Origin: Phoma sp. XZ068
Taxonomy: Eukaryota; Ascomycota; Dothideomycetes; Pleosporales; Didymellaceae
DNA: 64,000 nucleotides
Assembly (NCBI GenBank): GCA_004835665.1
Contig: RBKR01000002.1
Span: 248,001-312,000, forward strand
Direction: 5' to 3'
A model generated the notes under the pieces. The model was given only the letters and a program-made list of their open reading frames with translations. It searched no databases and was not told the DNA's origin. Shown one piece after another: positions 1-12,569 of the stretch. A program made the translations under genes and the position numbers. The first letter of the stretch is position 1. Every line of letters starts with the position of its first letter.

Positions 1-163
1 CATAGGCACCGCTGGCACGCTGCTCGGGTGTCGCTGGGGTTGTGGGTGGGGTCGATTTTGGACTGTGGTGAAGAAGAGCGTGCCGTTTTCAAACCCAAAT
101 TGCTCATCATCAACAACACCACGCGCTTTTAGCCCCACCACCATCAACCACCACCAACCGTCA

Positions 164-385
164 ATGCACGCTATCCTCTGGACTCTCGGTGCCGTAGTCG
201 CCTGCTTGCTGCTGCTCGGTAGTATCATCGCCACCTACCAATACTATGCTCTCATCGCCGCCTGCAATGCTGCCGAGCAGCGGGAGCAGCGCCTCTACGC
301 TGCTGAACTCGAGCTGGAGCAGCTTCGAGGCGAGGATGCCAGGTGGAGGGCGTATTGGGCGGGCATGGCCATCTACAGGCATTGA
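164..385 (+). CDS. small single-pass membrane protein with coiled coil (hypothetical)
   Basis: A 73-residue reading frame starts at the ATG at 164. It has an uncharged hydrophobic stretch at about residues 3-28 (AILWTLGAVVACLLLLGSII and following). A charged helical segment at about residues 32-58 follows, rich in Glu, Arg and Leu, which looks like a short coiled coil. This layout fits a tail facing one side of a membrane after an N-terminal anchor. No family is recognised. A good splice donor (GTAAGC) lies directly after the stop and an acceptor-like CTAG near 436, so a 3' untranslated intron or a longer alternative product is possible. Support is composition only; the frame could be chance. 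Confidence 0.35.
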   Translation: MHAILWTLGAVVACLLLLGSIIATYQYYALIAACNAAEQREQRLYAAELELEQLRGEDARWRAYWAGMAIYRH

Positions 386-386
386 G

Positions 387-3300
387 GTAAGCACATACTC
401 ACCTCTTCCTTTACTTCCCCTCCACATCAACCTCTAGAAATAGCGCTCCAAGCTCTTTGCACCGATGTTCTCTTCGCCCCACCTTCAGAGGCTTTTGGCG
501 CTTCAAGGAAGTATTGTCAGCGCCATGCTCTACCTCGAGACATGTCTGTTTGTTGTGTGGGATCCGGAAAGCCTCCACATGTTTGTATACAGCGCTGCGA
601 CGAGCAGATAGATGCCGTGCAGTTCTCTAAAAGTAGCTCCGATCAAGTCCAAACAGCAACTTGAGAGCCCGTAACCGTCTAGGAAGCTCTACACCATGTA
701 CCATGGCCTCCTCATCATGCAGGTAAGTGATGACCCGAATCCCTGGTATCAACTCGCCAAAACTAACTCTTGCAGACAATAAAGACCTGCCTCTACAAAC
801 AACTCCAGAGCCAGACCAGCGCCCTTTCTACCTTCGCTGCGCGAACTGACCTATAGATGTTCACGCTAAAAGAAAACACGCGCATACATGTTGATTACTT
901 TCTTCTTACACAATTTCGTCAACACAACGCTCTGGATGGTGTGCTCCACAACGAGTGTGCGTGAGGCTCGAGAACACAATGATGGTATGAGGATGGAGCG
1001 TCACTCGCATGAGCCTCGGGTTTATGGGTGCCGAGTCAGTCGACAGACATTGCTCACTCTTTCGAGGCAATCGCGCTACATGTCATTGAAAACCAGGTAC
1101 ATCTGCCGCGCACATCGTGGCTGCGACATCTCATGTACGATCTTGCGATCCTTCAGCCTCCAACACGTTCGAGAACACAGGGCCGATGTTCGCCGCGGAC
1201 TGCCTTTGTTGACGATAACCGCCTCTCAAAGCACTAGCCGGAACTATGCATCCCTCCGGCTGGCCGCCTCAAGACCGGGCTCGAGACGGTGCACGAAGCA
1301 AAAGGTCCCCGCAGACACAACCTTCTACCGAGAAGGATTTTGCCAACGTGTGACCATTTAACGGCCCTGATAAAGACCCTGCCTCTTCTGATTGACAATG
1401 GTGGACGACAAAAGTCTCACCGACATTCCTGACTCGAGGACTTCCTCGGTACAGAAGGCCAGTGCTGTCCCCACCCAACACGCGACTCGAGGACAATCAT
1501 AACAGGCGGCAATATCGGTGGAGAAGAACGAAGGGATTCGCAATTTTGAGGGACACGCACAATGTCGGCGTGATGCGCACAGCCCTGGTTGAAACAAACT
1601 GCAAATGAAGAGGCGTGAATAAGTTTCGGAGCGACGTTGGTGAGCGTCACTTAGAAACTCGCAACCTCGGATAAACACAAGCAGCGCTGTCAACCACGCG
1701 ACGGCTGCAGTAGTGCAGAGATGTATCCAGTGGCAGGCGTGGCAGGTCGCGTCGTCCAAGTCAGGCACCTCTACAGGACAGGCAAGGGCAATATCGTTGG
1801 TTGCACGACTGGAGCACCAGCGTTCACGCCAGGGCAAAGCGGCCCGCTAGACAGAAGGAATCGATTGCCACGTGTTGGTACCCCTGGCGCCTCTGGGACT
1901 CTGCCCATGACTCGGTCCGCGAGGCCACAGTTTTTCTGCCGAAAAGACGGGTGATCCTCGCCGTGACGGCTTCGATAGGGCTGTAACAGCGAAATGACCT
2001 GATGGTGTTTCTTCGCGTGTCCAGACCTAGTCAGCTTCGACATGGTCTGTCACATCGTGTGCTGATTGTCTGCTGGTCGGCAACTGTCTCCGGCAGTCAA
2101 ATAAGTCGTTACAGCAGAAGTTATTTGGTGTCGGCTGAGGAATCCGATGATCTGGAAGCCTTGACATGGCAAATGAGCCAGGGGAACACGATGCAGACAA
2201 GTCGATGTTCAGGCGCCATTAGCTGTGTCTGACAAACTTCACTAATTCCGCACTGGTCTTGGCGAGCGTCGAAGGAACACCTCTTGCCTGCTGTCCGCCA
2301 GCGGAGAGAGCTGCTGCACTGTGTAGAATTTCTGGAAGGGCGTTCGACGACGGGAAGGAACGATACGGTATGGCATTTCCCGTCGGCCTCCAGATAGTGG
2401 CGATCTCAGCATCTCCTCATCTGTACTTTCCATCGACGACACAAAAATAGTCCGGAGTGCAATTTGCCCGGCAGAAAGGCGGAAATGCTGCCGTGCCCTG
2501 AAACACAAGCGTGTGGCTGCTTTTTCTTCAAGCCATCGCACGTGGCGTCAACTGTTCGGAGAGCTCGAACGTGTCGCCTGTCTGCACCCAGCGGAATGAT
2601 CTCCGCTGAGACTCGTCGACCACTGTGTTCAGGGTGTTTTTCGACGTTTGGCCTGGGGCGCATGGATTTACTGGACGCTGATGATCTTACAGCAATTGTA
2701 ATCGCCCTTGGCAGCAGTCACCGCACCTCCGATAGTGCTGATTCGTTAACTGCATGGGCTCCGCGGAGCACGCTGAAAACGGCCATGATGAGCAAGCGAA
2801 GCCTTAAACGGTCCAATATGGCGGATTTGGCGTTGCGGGCCAACAGCCAAGGACTTGCCAGGTCGAGATGTCTCGCATGCAGTGCCCAACGCATAATCGT
2901 GTTGTAGTGGGGTTGCACACTTTGAAAGCGCGGGCTCGGTCTCCAGTGAAAAAGAAACGTTTTCCACTCCACAGAGAAGTCTCCACGTCTGGCAGGGTCA
3001 GGAATTGATCGGGCTGGACCTGCCAAATGCAGCTCAAGATAGGCATTGACATGGCATGATGGGGTGGTGGTACGCGGTGTGACGCTGGTCAACGACAAGG
3101 GCACTCACGTCCTCCATCTCAAACCACATCTTGCGAAAAGGAATATGCTGCTCCGTGCTGACCACCGATGACATACAGACTCGTGTCTGATGCAAGGGTG
3201 CAACGTGCTGTCCACGTTTCTGCAATCCTCCGCGCCTCTCAGAGTCGTGATTGCGTTCCACAGGGTGGGAACGTTGCGATTGGCAGGTGGCTGGTCTTGT

Positions 3301-4441
3301 ACGACTTGCTGACTGCATGCATGCTTGGAATGAGTCGCCCAGGGCGTTACGGCAAACCGCGTCCTGTCCAAAGGCAAGCGAGCAAACGGCGCTGCAGCAG
3401 CCGAGACTTGGTTGTCCCTGGTGTGCGAGGCTGTTGTGTGAGCCCAGCGGGGTTCTGGAGATGAGGATGTTGCACAGACGACCGCTCTGGACAGTGGGTG
3501 CAGAAGGGACAGCCGTCTGCAGGCTCGAGCTGGGCGAGGAGCTTGTCGCAATATCAGGAGCACTGCAGCGGCACGCATTCCACTGGCCGTACCATTCTTG
3601 CATGCAGATGAATGCGGCCGACACAAAGAAAACCGCAAAACCCCTCACTGTGGTCCTCTTTCAGCGTGTTTGTCACTGCAGCTGGGTGGCTCCTGCTGCG
3701 GTACGAGACAGGACTGAGCAGTGCGAGCACGACGTACACGATACTGCTGCTGCTGCTGCTGCGGTAGTACCATGGAATGTCTCGGATGGGTCTGCCGACG
3801 GCATCATGCTTCTGCCTCCCACCTGGCTGCAGCGTGAGACGTGCCGCATCGCGACAGGCAGCATCACGACGGGCAACATGCACGCTTCATCAACGACAGT
3901 ACGTTCTGCACGCTCACGACTGTACAAACAACCGGTACGAAGCAATGTACTATAGTGGCCCCCATTCCGTCATTCCCACGGGCAGCGCGCGAGTCATGCA
4001 GGCCCGGGCACGCTGTCGGCGGTATACGTAGTACTGGCTGGCTCGGCACACGTCTCACGACCAGACAGGGGGCGGCTGGACAGCCCATCGTCGGCCCTGT
4101 GCACGCTGCACGCATGCCAGGGATGCCTCGTGGGCGCCGCGATAGCCAAGTGCTTTATTCCCATGCGGGCGTGTGCGTGCATGCCGCCATGTGTCTCGCG
4201 CTGGCGCTAGGGCGCCGCTGCGATTTAGCGGGCGTGTGCCTTTGTCAGAACTGCGTGCGCTTTAGCCCACGGCCGGCGTCTTCTAAGCTGTCTTAGGAGG
4301 GCGGTGTAGCAGACGCAGACACTGTGGTCACGGACCCCCCAGCGCCTGTCGAGCGGACGGCCAATCCTTGCTAGAGTACCCACTCTCTCGCCCTCCGTCA
4401 GTCTGCGACGTCTCTCCGCGACCATCCTGCCTCTAACGGCA
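387..4441. other. long stretch without a supported gene; upstream region of flbA
   Basis: No reading frame here looks like a protein; the frames found are short, rich in Arg, Ser and Cys, and overlap on both strands. One intron-like unit lies at 723-775 (GTAAGT start, CTAAC branch, TTGCAG end). It joins two open pieces (696-722 and 776-856) into a 35-codon ORF, too short to call. Six CTG triplets lie at 3744-3761. The last few hundred bases before 4442 are pyrimidine-rich and probably hold the flbA promoter and leader. Confidence 0.5.
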
Positions 4442-6847
4442 ATGCCCTTGACGACTCCATTTCTGCCTCTGACTGTCTCTGCCGCCTCGCTTTCTTCCTC
4501 CAACTCCTCCCACACCGGCGAGCCGACTGACACCGGCCCTGACAGCGACGAGCCCCAGCTGCGATTTGACCTTGAAGCACTGTCGGCCGTATCTGAAGCC
4601 TCCGTAGCCAGCAAGCCTGCCCCGTCCACCGCTCCTCCACCGCCTTCCGCCCGCCACAGCAGCAGGCGCCTCACCTTTACCCGCTTTCCTCTCCTACGAA
4701 AGGGCAGCCGCGAGCTCACCCGGTCCTCCTCCACCCACTTCAGAGGCAGCAGCATTTCGGCCGCCGCCCCGCCTTCCCGCGCCGACTCGCCCTTCCTCTC
4801 GACAGGAGCCCCCCGCGCCTCCAGGTCCTCGTTTGCGCGTGGCCGCACCGAGCAACCTCCTCTCGACCCCTCGAGCGCACGCGAGCCGTCCGCTCAACCC
4901 AGCCTCCGCCCCGCCAGCATTGGAGGAGACGAGCCAGGAAACACCCAAGATCCAACGAGTCTGCCCCAAACAGCGCAGTCAGGCAAGATGCATCAGACCA
5001 GCTCGAGACTGCTGCGTATGACCGACGATGAGCGGCCGTATACGAGGGTGAGTGCGTTCAGTGTTTCCTACACCTCCATGCACTGTCAAACAGACGTCAA
5101 AGTGCAGCCCTCTCCAAGATCTGCCTACCCTGTCTGCCCCAGGGTGAACATGGCAGATACAAGAATGCGCATCTCGCCCCCTTGCCATTGCCTGCTTCAC
5201 CTGTCATGTAGCCAAAGGCCGGCCCACCGCGGTCGCTGCTACGAAGACAGTTGTTTGTTGCACGACCACAGCCAGACATTTATTTCACTAGCTCAGCCCA
5301 CCACGTAGAGCGGGCAAACTTCAACCGACGATCTGCTTCATTTCACACTCACTTTCGCCGCACGTTCCGAGGCGCATCGAATTTTGCTAACGATCATGAC
5401 AGGACTTCAAGGACCTCTTCTCTACCCTCATGGTGTCGTTACCTCTCACCCCTCACCGTGTCCGCTTCAGGATGATTGACTACACATTCACCTCTGACGA
5501 GGCCATCACCAACCTCGGCTCCCTCAAGTTTTCTCAATCGAACCGCATGCCTGACCCCAAGGACTCGTCACGTGTCGTCACAACAACCACCACCACCACC
5601 TTCTCAATGGCGAAAGAAATGGCCCGCTCCGTTTGCCAAAAGTTCCTCGAAGCCAAGTTCGTTGAGTCTGTCGAAGGCAAGACCGACTTCACAAACAAGA
5701 GCTCCGTCTGGCAATTGACACCCAAGGGTATCCACATCCTGGAGCGCTTCTGCACACGCAACGGCATCCAGTCTGCCCACGTGAAGGCTGTCATCGAGTC
5801 TAACCGCAACCCCCACCTTCTAGTCATCCTTGAGCGCAACACAGAAAACGACAAACTGCACCACGACGAGCAGACTGTCGAAATCCTCTTCCGCCGATTC
5901 ATTGGCACCACCGCAAACGAGACACAATCCGACTCAGATTCAATACACGAGTTCTCCAAGTGTGATGTTGGAGTCAAGCTCGTTAAGCACCGACCTACGA
6001 CCAGCCGTCAGTACGAGTACACCTTCAACGGTCGCAATGCTGCACAGTGGTTGATGGACTGCACCACAATGGTTGATCCGCGAGAGTCGATAGAGATTGG
6101 ATCCCTCTTCTTGCAGCTCAAGTTGATTGCTCCCGTCGATCCCCGCGTTCCCGAGCACACTTTCCAGCCCGTCAAGCAGGTTCACTACTTCGTCACCCCA
6201 CACGGGGAGCGCGTAGCAGGATGGAGTCTTGAAGAAGTCCCATCAAGTGGAGAGGCTATTGCTGCAAAGACTCGCGATGGCATGGCCCGCGACTCAAACA
6301 GTAACCGAACAAACGTCATCATCCGCAACCCTTCATGGCGTCTTCTCTACCGCGAGTTCTTGAAAGAAACCATGTGTGAGGAGAACTTGTCTTTCTATCT
6401 TGAGGTCCAAGAGTTCAACAGGCAGTACCGTGCCGCCGTTAGCGACAAGGGCGAAAACAAGGTCGAGACCATCCGTGAGACCCTGGCTGCCGCCTACGGC
6501 CTGTACAACGCCTTCTTGGCTCCTGGGTCACCAAACGAGCTCAATATTGATCACGGTCTTCGCACACAGCTTGCTACTAGGATGACACGTGCCGTTGGCG
6601 ACGACGCTGCCATGTTGCAGAGCCTTAACGAGGTTGCAACATTATTCGACAAGGCACAAAACTCGATCTTCAAGCTCATGTCTAGTGTAAGCAATGGTCC
6701 CACTACCAGCCTTACACATTTTATACTAACATATACCAGGACTCTGTACCAAAGTTCGTCAAGCACCCCAAGTACGCCCCTCAGCTACGTGGCCTCGATG
6801 CCGCTGCTGCGTCCTCGTACACCGCTCTCCCCGCCGGTTCTCGATGA
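4442..6847 (+). CDS. flbA: FlbA/Sst2-type regulator of G-protein signalling (DEP-DEP-RGS)
   Basis: Exons 4442-5047, 5403-6686 and 6740-6847 give a 665-residue protein. RGS proteins of this family speed GTP hydrolysis by a heterotrimeric G-alpha subunit; in Aspergillus, FlbA dampens FadA signalling so that conidiation and secondary metabolism can start. Residues 1-200 are Ser/Pro/Arg-rich and probably disordered. A first DEP-like region (about 203-330) opens with DFKDLFSTLMVSLPL and contains SLKFSQSNRMPDPKD, a near-signature of the fungal family. A second DEP lies at about 396-469 (FNGRNAAQWLMD). The RGS box begins at about 511 (PSWRLLYREF, then CEENLSFYLEVQEF) and runs through intron 2 to the conserved end DSVPKFVKHPKYAP. 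Both introns are phase 0; the first is long (355 nt). The ATG at 4442 is the first in frame; family members are somewhat longer, so an upstream exon is possible. Confidence 0.93.
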
Positions 6848-8017
6848 AAGACCACAATGGCTCTACCGATTTTCTTCAACACCTGACGATTTGCTTCACC
6901 ATCTTGGACGTGTTCCTCGGACCGATGCATTATTCCCCATCTTTCTCGGTGCATTCTCATAGACTTCTGGCGTTTCCGGATTGGAACAAAACATCAGCAT
7001 TTGGCGGGCGACTGGAATCGTTTCTGTTTTCTAATTCCCTCGGCTACCGGATTTGCGGCAGGTTTTTCTGACACGCCATCCTAACTATCCGGTTTCCCAC
7101 GCTCGTACGACCTTTCTTAGCAACATCTGCCACCTTTGCGGATTTTGGAATTTATGGGGTTGGATGTCCACTCAAGGTTTACTGCGCAAAAGCAAGTTGC
7201 TTGCTGGATTTCTTTCCTCAGTTCTCTTTGGATCGCTTTCGAACCCGCACAGGGCATATAGATGGCAGCGGTGGGCTCTACGACTTTCAGATGGATATAC
7301 CCAGCACGCTCACGCTTTGGCTCCGCTCCATTGCAAGTGCAAGGATGTGTCCAGGGCGATGGCAGAGGATTCACTTTCTTCCCCTTGAGGGAGAGATAGC
7401 ATTGGTACACTCGGCTGTACCTCCTAATCATAGGACACTTTGACACCACAGTTGTCTGTGTACCTCGGTGCTCAATAGAAAGACTCATGACAATTTTTCT
7501 CCACTGTAATTCGTAATTGACTGCCTCCATTTACTGCCGCACTTACAACAGCCTAGGCCTTTCTAGATTATCGACAGAGTCTACGCGTCTACCATCGGCC
7601 ATGCTTTTCAAACTTTCTTCCAATTCAACACTCAATGCACAAAAAAATCCGAGTTCGCAAACGCATTGTTCGCAGCAAGCGACGCCGTTCCGCGATCTAC
7701 ATCCAAAACGGCATTCTCGCCGATACGAAAGTTCGCACTACGCTGCGCATCCCTTCGCATCCTCGAGCATTTAGCACCGAAAGGCGCTGCTGTAGCAGCC
7801 TACGACAAGAACTACGCATGCACACATGGATGCGTCCGCCGCAGGACCGAAGTAGCGCGTCGCCAACCGACTCGGAACAAGGCGGAACCTGGGCAGCGCT
7901 CGTATAAGGCAAGATGGACAGCGTTGCCCTGGCCTCGTTTCCAAGAGTACCGCCGAAAGTAGAGCAGCCTTGCCATAGCATCGGATTTGGGAGTCGGACC
8001 GTGACAGCAGGAAGAAT
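6848..8017. other. flbA 3' region, no supported gene
   Basis: This holds the flbA 3' untranslated region and then sequence with only short overlapping ORFs. A minus-strand frame at 7697-7981 and two plus-strand frames over the same bases each look partly protein-like, but none has a credible start, splice signals or a recognised family. Confidence 0.4.
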
Positions 8018-8714
8018 TCATCTCCGCCTCCATCTTCGTACGCCCGTACACTCCGTATACTGAGCCCGTGCCTGAGTGGTCCCCTTATTGCTACCCTTTG
8101 CTAGCTCTGGCAGAATCTTTGAACCCTTTTCCTTGCACCTGCTGTCAAAACTTTCAGATGTTACAGCGGTGGCTTGTCTAAGGCGAGCTTGTTCGGCTAG
8201 ACGTCGCTCATTCCGAGCGTTTGGTAGGAGTGCACTCCGTTGGGTTCGATTGGGGCGGAAACCTCCGAAAGTTTGAACCGCGTGGCCGGCCGCATAAATC
8301 CGATCTCCGACAGAGTCTTGTGCATCATAGTGTACTGAACTATGGTGGAGTCAGGAGGTTGGGTTTTGTGATGGTGGGGATGTTGGGAGGGTTCGAGGTT
8401 TGGTCATGCGAGAAGGACTTAACGGTCTGCGGAAGGATTGCGGGAGCATCTTGAGATCGCGGGGAAGACTGGGGTGGCTGTGATACGTTGCTACCATCAG
8501 CGAATGTGTTTGTGAGATTTAGAGGCTGTGCTTTAGATCGGCATGGTGCCCAGACGCTGCTGTTCGTCAAGCATTCAAACGTCTTGGAACCTGGTAAAGG
8601 GTTCGCTATAGTCGAATTTGACAAGTAAATCCGGGTCAAGGGATTCGGTGCAGCAATCCATCCAACCGCTTTCTTCTCTTCATCTGCAGGGGCATTATCT
8701 GCCCGTATGCCCAA
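8018..8714 (-). CDS. possible unresolved multi-exon gene fragment
   Basis: Two minus-strand open frames lie next to each other in different phases. The first runs from an ATG at 8714 to a stop at 8340 (124 residues, Ser/Pro/Asn-rich). The second is open from 8350 to 8018 with no ATG and reads like a charged, helical protein (for example NARNERRLAEQARLRQA). An acceptor-like end (CTGAC then CCATAG) lies between them on the minus strand near 8340, with a GTTAAGT donor candidate near 8425. I could not find a donor that joins the two frames in phase, so the model stays open. No family is recognised. It may be a degraded gene. Confidence 0.25.
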
Positions 8715-9969
8715 TCCTTGATGTCTAGATTTGAGTGTCTACTACATCCCTAGTCTTCCGCGCGGTCCGAGAAGGAAAAAACAACCTCGGTTTCTCCATC
8801 AACCAGCAGTAGGGACCGTTCGGGAAATTGAGCTGCTCCGTTGAAGACATTCATGGATTCCCTTTCAAGGCAGCCATGCGGCCATGCAGCCATGCATGAT
8901 GGCAATGGATCCACACAGGTTTGCCAAGCATGCTGCTGAAGTATATTGTACCCAGCGCAAAGGCACGATAAGGTTTTAAATAGAGTTTGGAGATGAAGCG
9001 GCGTGGCTGGCCGCCGTCCGCAACTCGTGGCGAACACGCACATGCGTTGATCTCTTCCTCCGAGGTAGCTTTACTAGTGCGAATTTTAGAGTTTGCGGGT
9101 AACGGACTGTTTCGTGAAAAATCCCGATTGTGCGCATCTTGATCGGCGTTCGTCTGGTCTAGGTGAACGAGCCGATGTGGTGGGTTTGACAGGAAGTAGT
9201 TCCAAGACAACTGTTCCTCGTGTTACAGTTTGAGAGCAGACGTGGTACCTGATCATTGTTACACGTAGTTCCACGAGAGCCATATCTAATGGGTTCGACG
9301 GTCCGGTTAATTGCTTTGTTCATATAGTCGTATACTTGATTACTCTTCAATGTCAACATCTCCCGCACTCTCGCTTGAATTGAGGTCCGCAAACAACGCG
9401 ACTCAAGCATCGACTTCTTCACGGCTCACAAGCTTTCGGTGTGCATGAGGCTAGCCAGCGAGTTGTCGCCGAGAAGGATCGAACGCTTAACGCACACAAT
9501 AAATGGTATGCCCTTCTCTTGGCTTTTCGATGCATCGCATGTAAATGTGGAGAACAGTGGCTTTCTCACTTAACTATGTATGGAATCGTACGATCGTTGG
9601 CAAGGGTCAAGCAGACCTGATCATATTGATGAGCTTGCGGTGGGTGAAAGAAGGTAGCGCGAAGGGAAACATAATTAAGGTTTCTGTTCGGACGACATAA
9701 TCCGAGAGGAGCATTTTTATTTAATACCTTGAAATGGAAATGGAAACCATGCCCCTGCACGTGACTGCGTGATAAGGAAGGCGCGATAACGCGCGAACAA
9801 GGCGCGCCTTGAGTCAGAGCTTTTGCCATTGTTTGGGCGACGCGTTCAGGTCAACATCCAGGCAGCCGCGAAAGCGACTTCATCTCCTGCCATTACACTC
9901 GTTTCATCTTTGCTAGACTACACACTCCTTGTATACAGTCGATTGCGCTTTTGGATATATTGCATCGAA
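8715..9969. other. intergenic region upstream of chk1
   Basis: Only short frames without family resemblance occur here. A short run of GC(A/G)GCCATG units lies at about 8872-8898. The 300 bases before 9970 presumably carry the CHK1 promoter; no specific site is claimed. Confidence 0.4.
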
Positions 9970-11873
9970 ATGGGCGCACCGCCTGGGGTAAGTACTTTTC
10001 ACTGTCTACTGGGCCCACAATGTGGGCGCATTGATCCAAAACACGTTCACCGCAATTTCAAGGCCAAAAGTCCCCCGCATCTTCGAAACAGCTATGATGA
10101 TGTCATGGTTAAACTGCTGACATTCATTGTAGAGCCAAGTCGCTCCATTACCCTCAAATTTGCCCTTTCGACTCGTCAGCAAGACAATAGGCCAGGGTGC
10201 TTATGCATCGTCAGTAAGGCCTCCAGCAAAGGTCTTCGCGTACTGACAGAGGCTTCAGCATACGGAAAGCAGTGCCCCACGACAAGCCCAAACCCGTCAT
10301 CGCGATCAAGTTCATCAACAAGGAACATGCGTTCAAGCAGGGTCGGCTCTCGCCGAAGCAGATTAAGATGGAAATCGTCTTGCATCAACATCTCGGCAAG
10401 CACCAGAACATCGTACACCTCCTCGGCTCCGGTGAAGATGCGCTATGGACGTGGATAGCCATGGAACTTGCAGATGGAGGCGATCTCTTTGACAAGATTG
10501 AGGCAGATGAGGGCGTAGGAGAAGACATCGCACACTTCTACTTCTCCCAGTTGATTAGTGCTGTTGGATATATGCACTCTATGGGCATTGCGCATCGCGA
10601 CATCAAACCTGAGAATGTGCTGCTGAGTGCTGAAGGGGACCTCAAGCTGAGTGATTTTGGCCTTGCAGCGCTATTCAAGAAGGACGGCAAAGCGCGCTTG
10701 TGCAACACTGTATGCGGTTCACCACCATACATTGCTCCTGAGATTGTCAGTGGCAGAAGAAGCAAGAGAGCGGACATGCTGGATGTTGGCTACCACGCTA
10801 ATGTTTGCGACATCTGGAGCTGTGGTGTTGTGTTATTCGTATTGTTGGTCGGTAACACGCCCTGGGACGAACCTACAATGCGCAGCGAAGAGTTCAAGGA
10901 GTACGTTGAAACAGATGGGCATACTACAGATGAGCTGTGGCAGTTGGTGCCCCCAGATATCACGTCGCTCCTCCGGGGCATGTTGAAGCTTGATCCAGCC
11001 TCACGATTCACACTCGACGAAGTTCGACGGCATCCCTGGTTCAGAAGACCGAACGCATACTTGTCATCAAATGGATGCAACGCAAATCCTGTTGGCATGG
11101 CTACACAGATGCTTTCTCAGTTACGCATCGATTTTGCCCGCGGACCCACGCAGTCACAACGAGGATTTTCACAAGACTCTGATGCTATGGAGATCGACAC
11201 ATCTCCGAGGCGCTCGAGTGCGAACCCTGCGAATGCTGTCCATCTGCTCTCTTCCACACAGCCCGAAACTCCAGCAGGCGAGTCTGTCTTCGACTGGGAA
11301 CGACCACCTCGCCTAGCTTCCCACGATGGAGTATCCGCTTCTCAGCCTATGGGCGATAACCAACGCCCAGTCTACCAGTCCCAGACAATCTCTTCAACTC
11401 CATTCATGTCGCAGCTCCCACCATCGACACAGGACATGCTGTCCCAGGATCCTGGCATGGCACAGTTCACCGCAACACCGCAAGTGCCGCTTACGCTTAC
11501 GCAAATAGCACGCCGATTTGCCGACATCATGCCTTCGTACTCGCTCGCGCGTTTCATCTCGCCACATTCTCTGTCGTTCCTCATTCCTCTTCTGCTTGAG
11601 GCTTTACACCGACTTGGCGTACCTCCACCAATTTTCACCGAGGGCCAGATTGCGCAGTGTGAATTAGATGAGAGTGCAAGTATCAGAGTCAAGATGGCCG
11701 ACGGGCGGCGACAGGGTCTGAACGGACACATTGTGATCGAGAAGGCGGTATATGATGGTATGGCGTACAGTGAGGTGAGGTTTGTGAAGGCTAGTGGTGA
11801 TCCTCTGGAATGGAGGAGATTTTTTAAGAACGTTGTAATACTGGTTGGTGAGGTGGTGTTAAGGCCTGGCTAA
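9970..11873 (+). CDS. chk1: CHK1 DNA-damage checkpoint serine/threonine kinase
   Basis: Exons 9970-9987, 10133-10209 and 10259-11873 give 569 residues. CHK1 is a nuclear kinase activated by ATR/Mec1-type kinases that delays mitosis after DNA damage. The glycine loop is GQGAYAS at 26-32, the ATP lysine is in VIAIK (K49), the catalytic loop is AHRDIKPEN (D146), and DFG lies at 164-166. The activation segment ends in CGSPPYIAPE, as in CHK1. A TQ/SQ-rich linker at about 320-440 (STQPET, PSTQDMLSQD) offers sites for ATR-type kinases. The C-terminal 110 residues form a KA1-like regulatory region. The first exon codes for only six residues (MGAPPG). Exon 2 must end at 10209, with donor GTCAGT, to give GAYASIRKAV; the stronger-looking GTAAGG four bases later would shift the frame. 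Confidence 0.95.
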
Positions 11874-12374
11874 TAAGCGGCCTGATCAAGACACGTAATG
11901 ATAATGATACGAATGATTTCCAACGACATGCATCTTGATGCAACACTGTTTGGCTGGGAAGCAAGTGTGGCCATGGCGGAAAGGAGAGTGCTTTGCTCAA
12001 TTCAGCAAGTTTAAAGGAGAAAGTCATCGAATACTCAACGTACTCTTAGCATTATCCTAAGTATGAGTTGTGTAGTCAACTCGGTAGCTGTCATCCTATC
12101 TCCAAACTGTAAACAGAAAATCGACATCTTGGGAAAGAACAGTCATCACAATCGCTACCATACCGGGCGCACGCAGACGCACACACACACAAAACCTACC
12201 GTATTTCCGATTCCACGGCTAAAATTGGAGCGAATCCATTTCGAACTATCAATCAATCACCAGAAGACGGTATTGATGAAGGCTGACTTTCTAGGTATGC
12301 ATCTACAATCCATGTTCAAGCCAAAGGATGACTGTTCAGAGTGAACAGACTTGCGAGGCGCCGAACTGGTAATC
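11874..12374. other. chk1 3' region, no gene seen
   Basis: The region between the CHK1 stop and the next gene is relatively AT-rich, with a short (AC)n run at about 12178-12190. No coding frame is supported. Confidence 0.4.
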
Positions 12375-12445
12375 GATGATTTCGCTTCCTTGCGGTGATG
12401 ATTTCGCTTTTCACTTGCGGTGATGTTTTCGCTTTTCACATGCGG
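12375..12445 (+). repeat. short imperfect tandem repeat, about 25 bp unit
   Basis: Three tandem units built on GATGATTTCGCTTTTCACTTGCGGT follow one another; the first is shortened by a few bases and a fourth partial unit trails after 12445. The array lies in the 3' flank of the minus-strand gene that ends at 12570. No function is evident. Confidence 0.7.
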
Positions 12446-12569
12446 TACTGCTATTTCGCTGCAGCTGCGGTCTGTTCGAGGTTCAAGGACGAACGTCGAC
12501 AGAGAGAAGAGGAGTGCTGGCCGGATTTTTTTGGAGAGCCAAACCTTGCTGTGAAATGGGCAGCGGTAC

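Noticed and set aside
3251..3955. 234-codon plus-strand ORF
   Set aside because: Composition is Arg/Cys/Trp-rich and random-looking, ORFs overlap it on other frames, and no family pattern or splice context is seen. High GC makes long chance ORFs likely.
7635..7907. Arg/Lys-rich ORF (KKIRVRKRIVRSKRRR) that could pass for a nuclear protein
   Set aside because: Basic only at its start, then random; it overlaps better-looking minus-strand frames and has no conserved feature.
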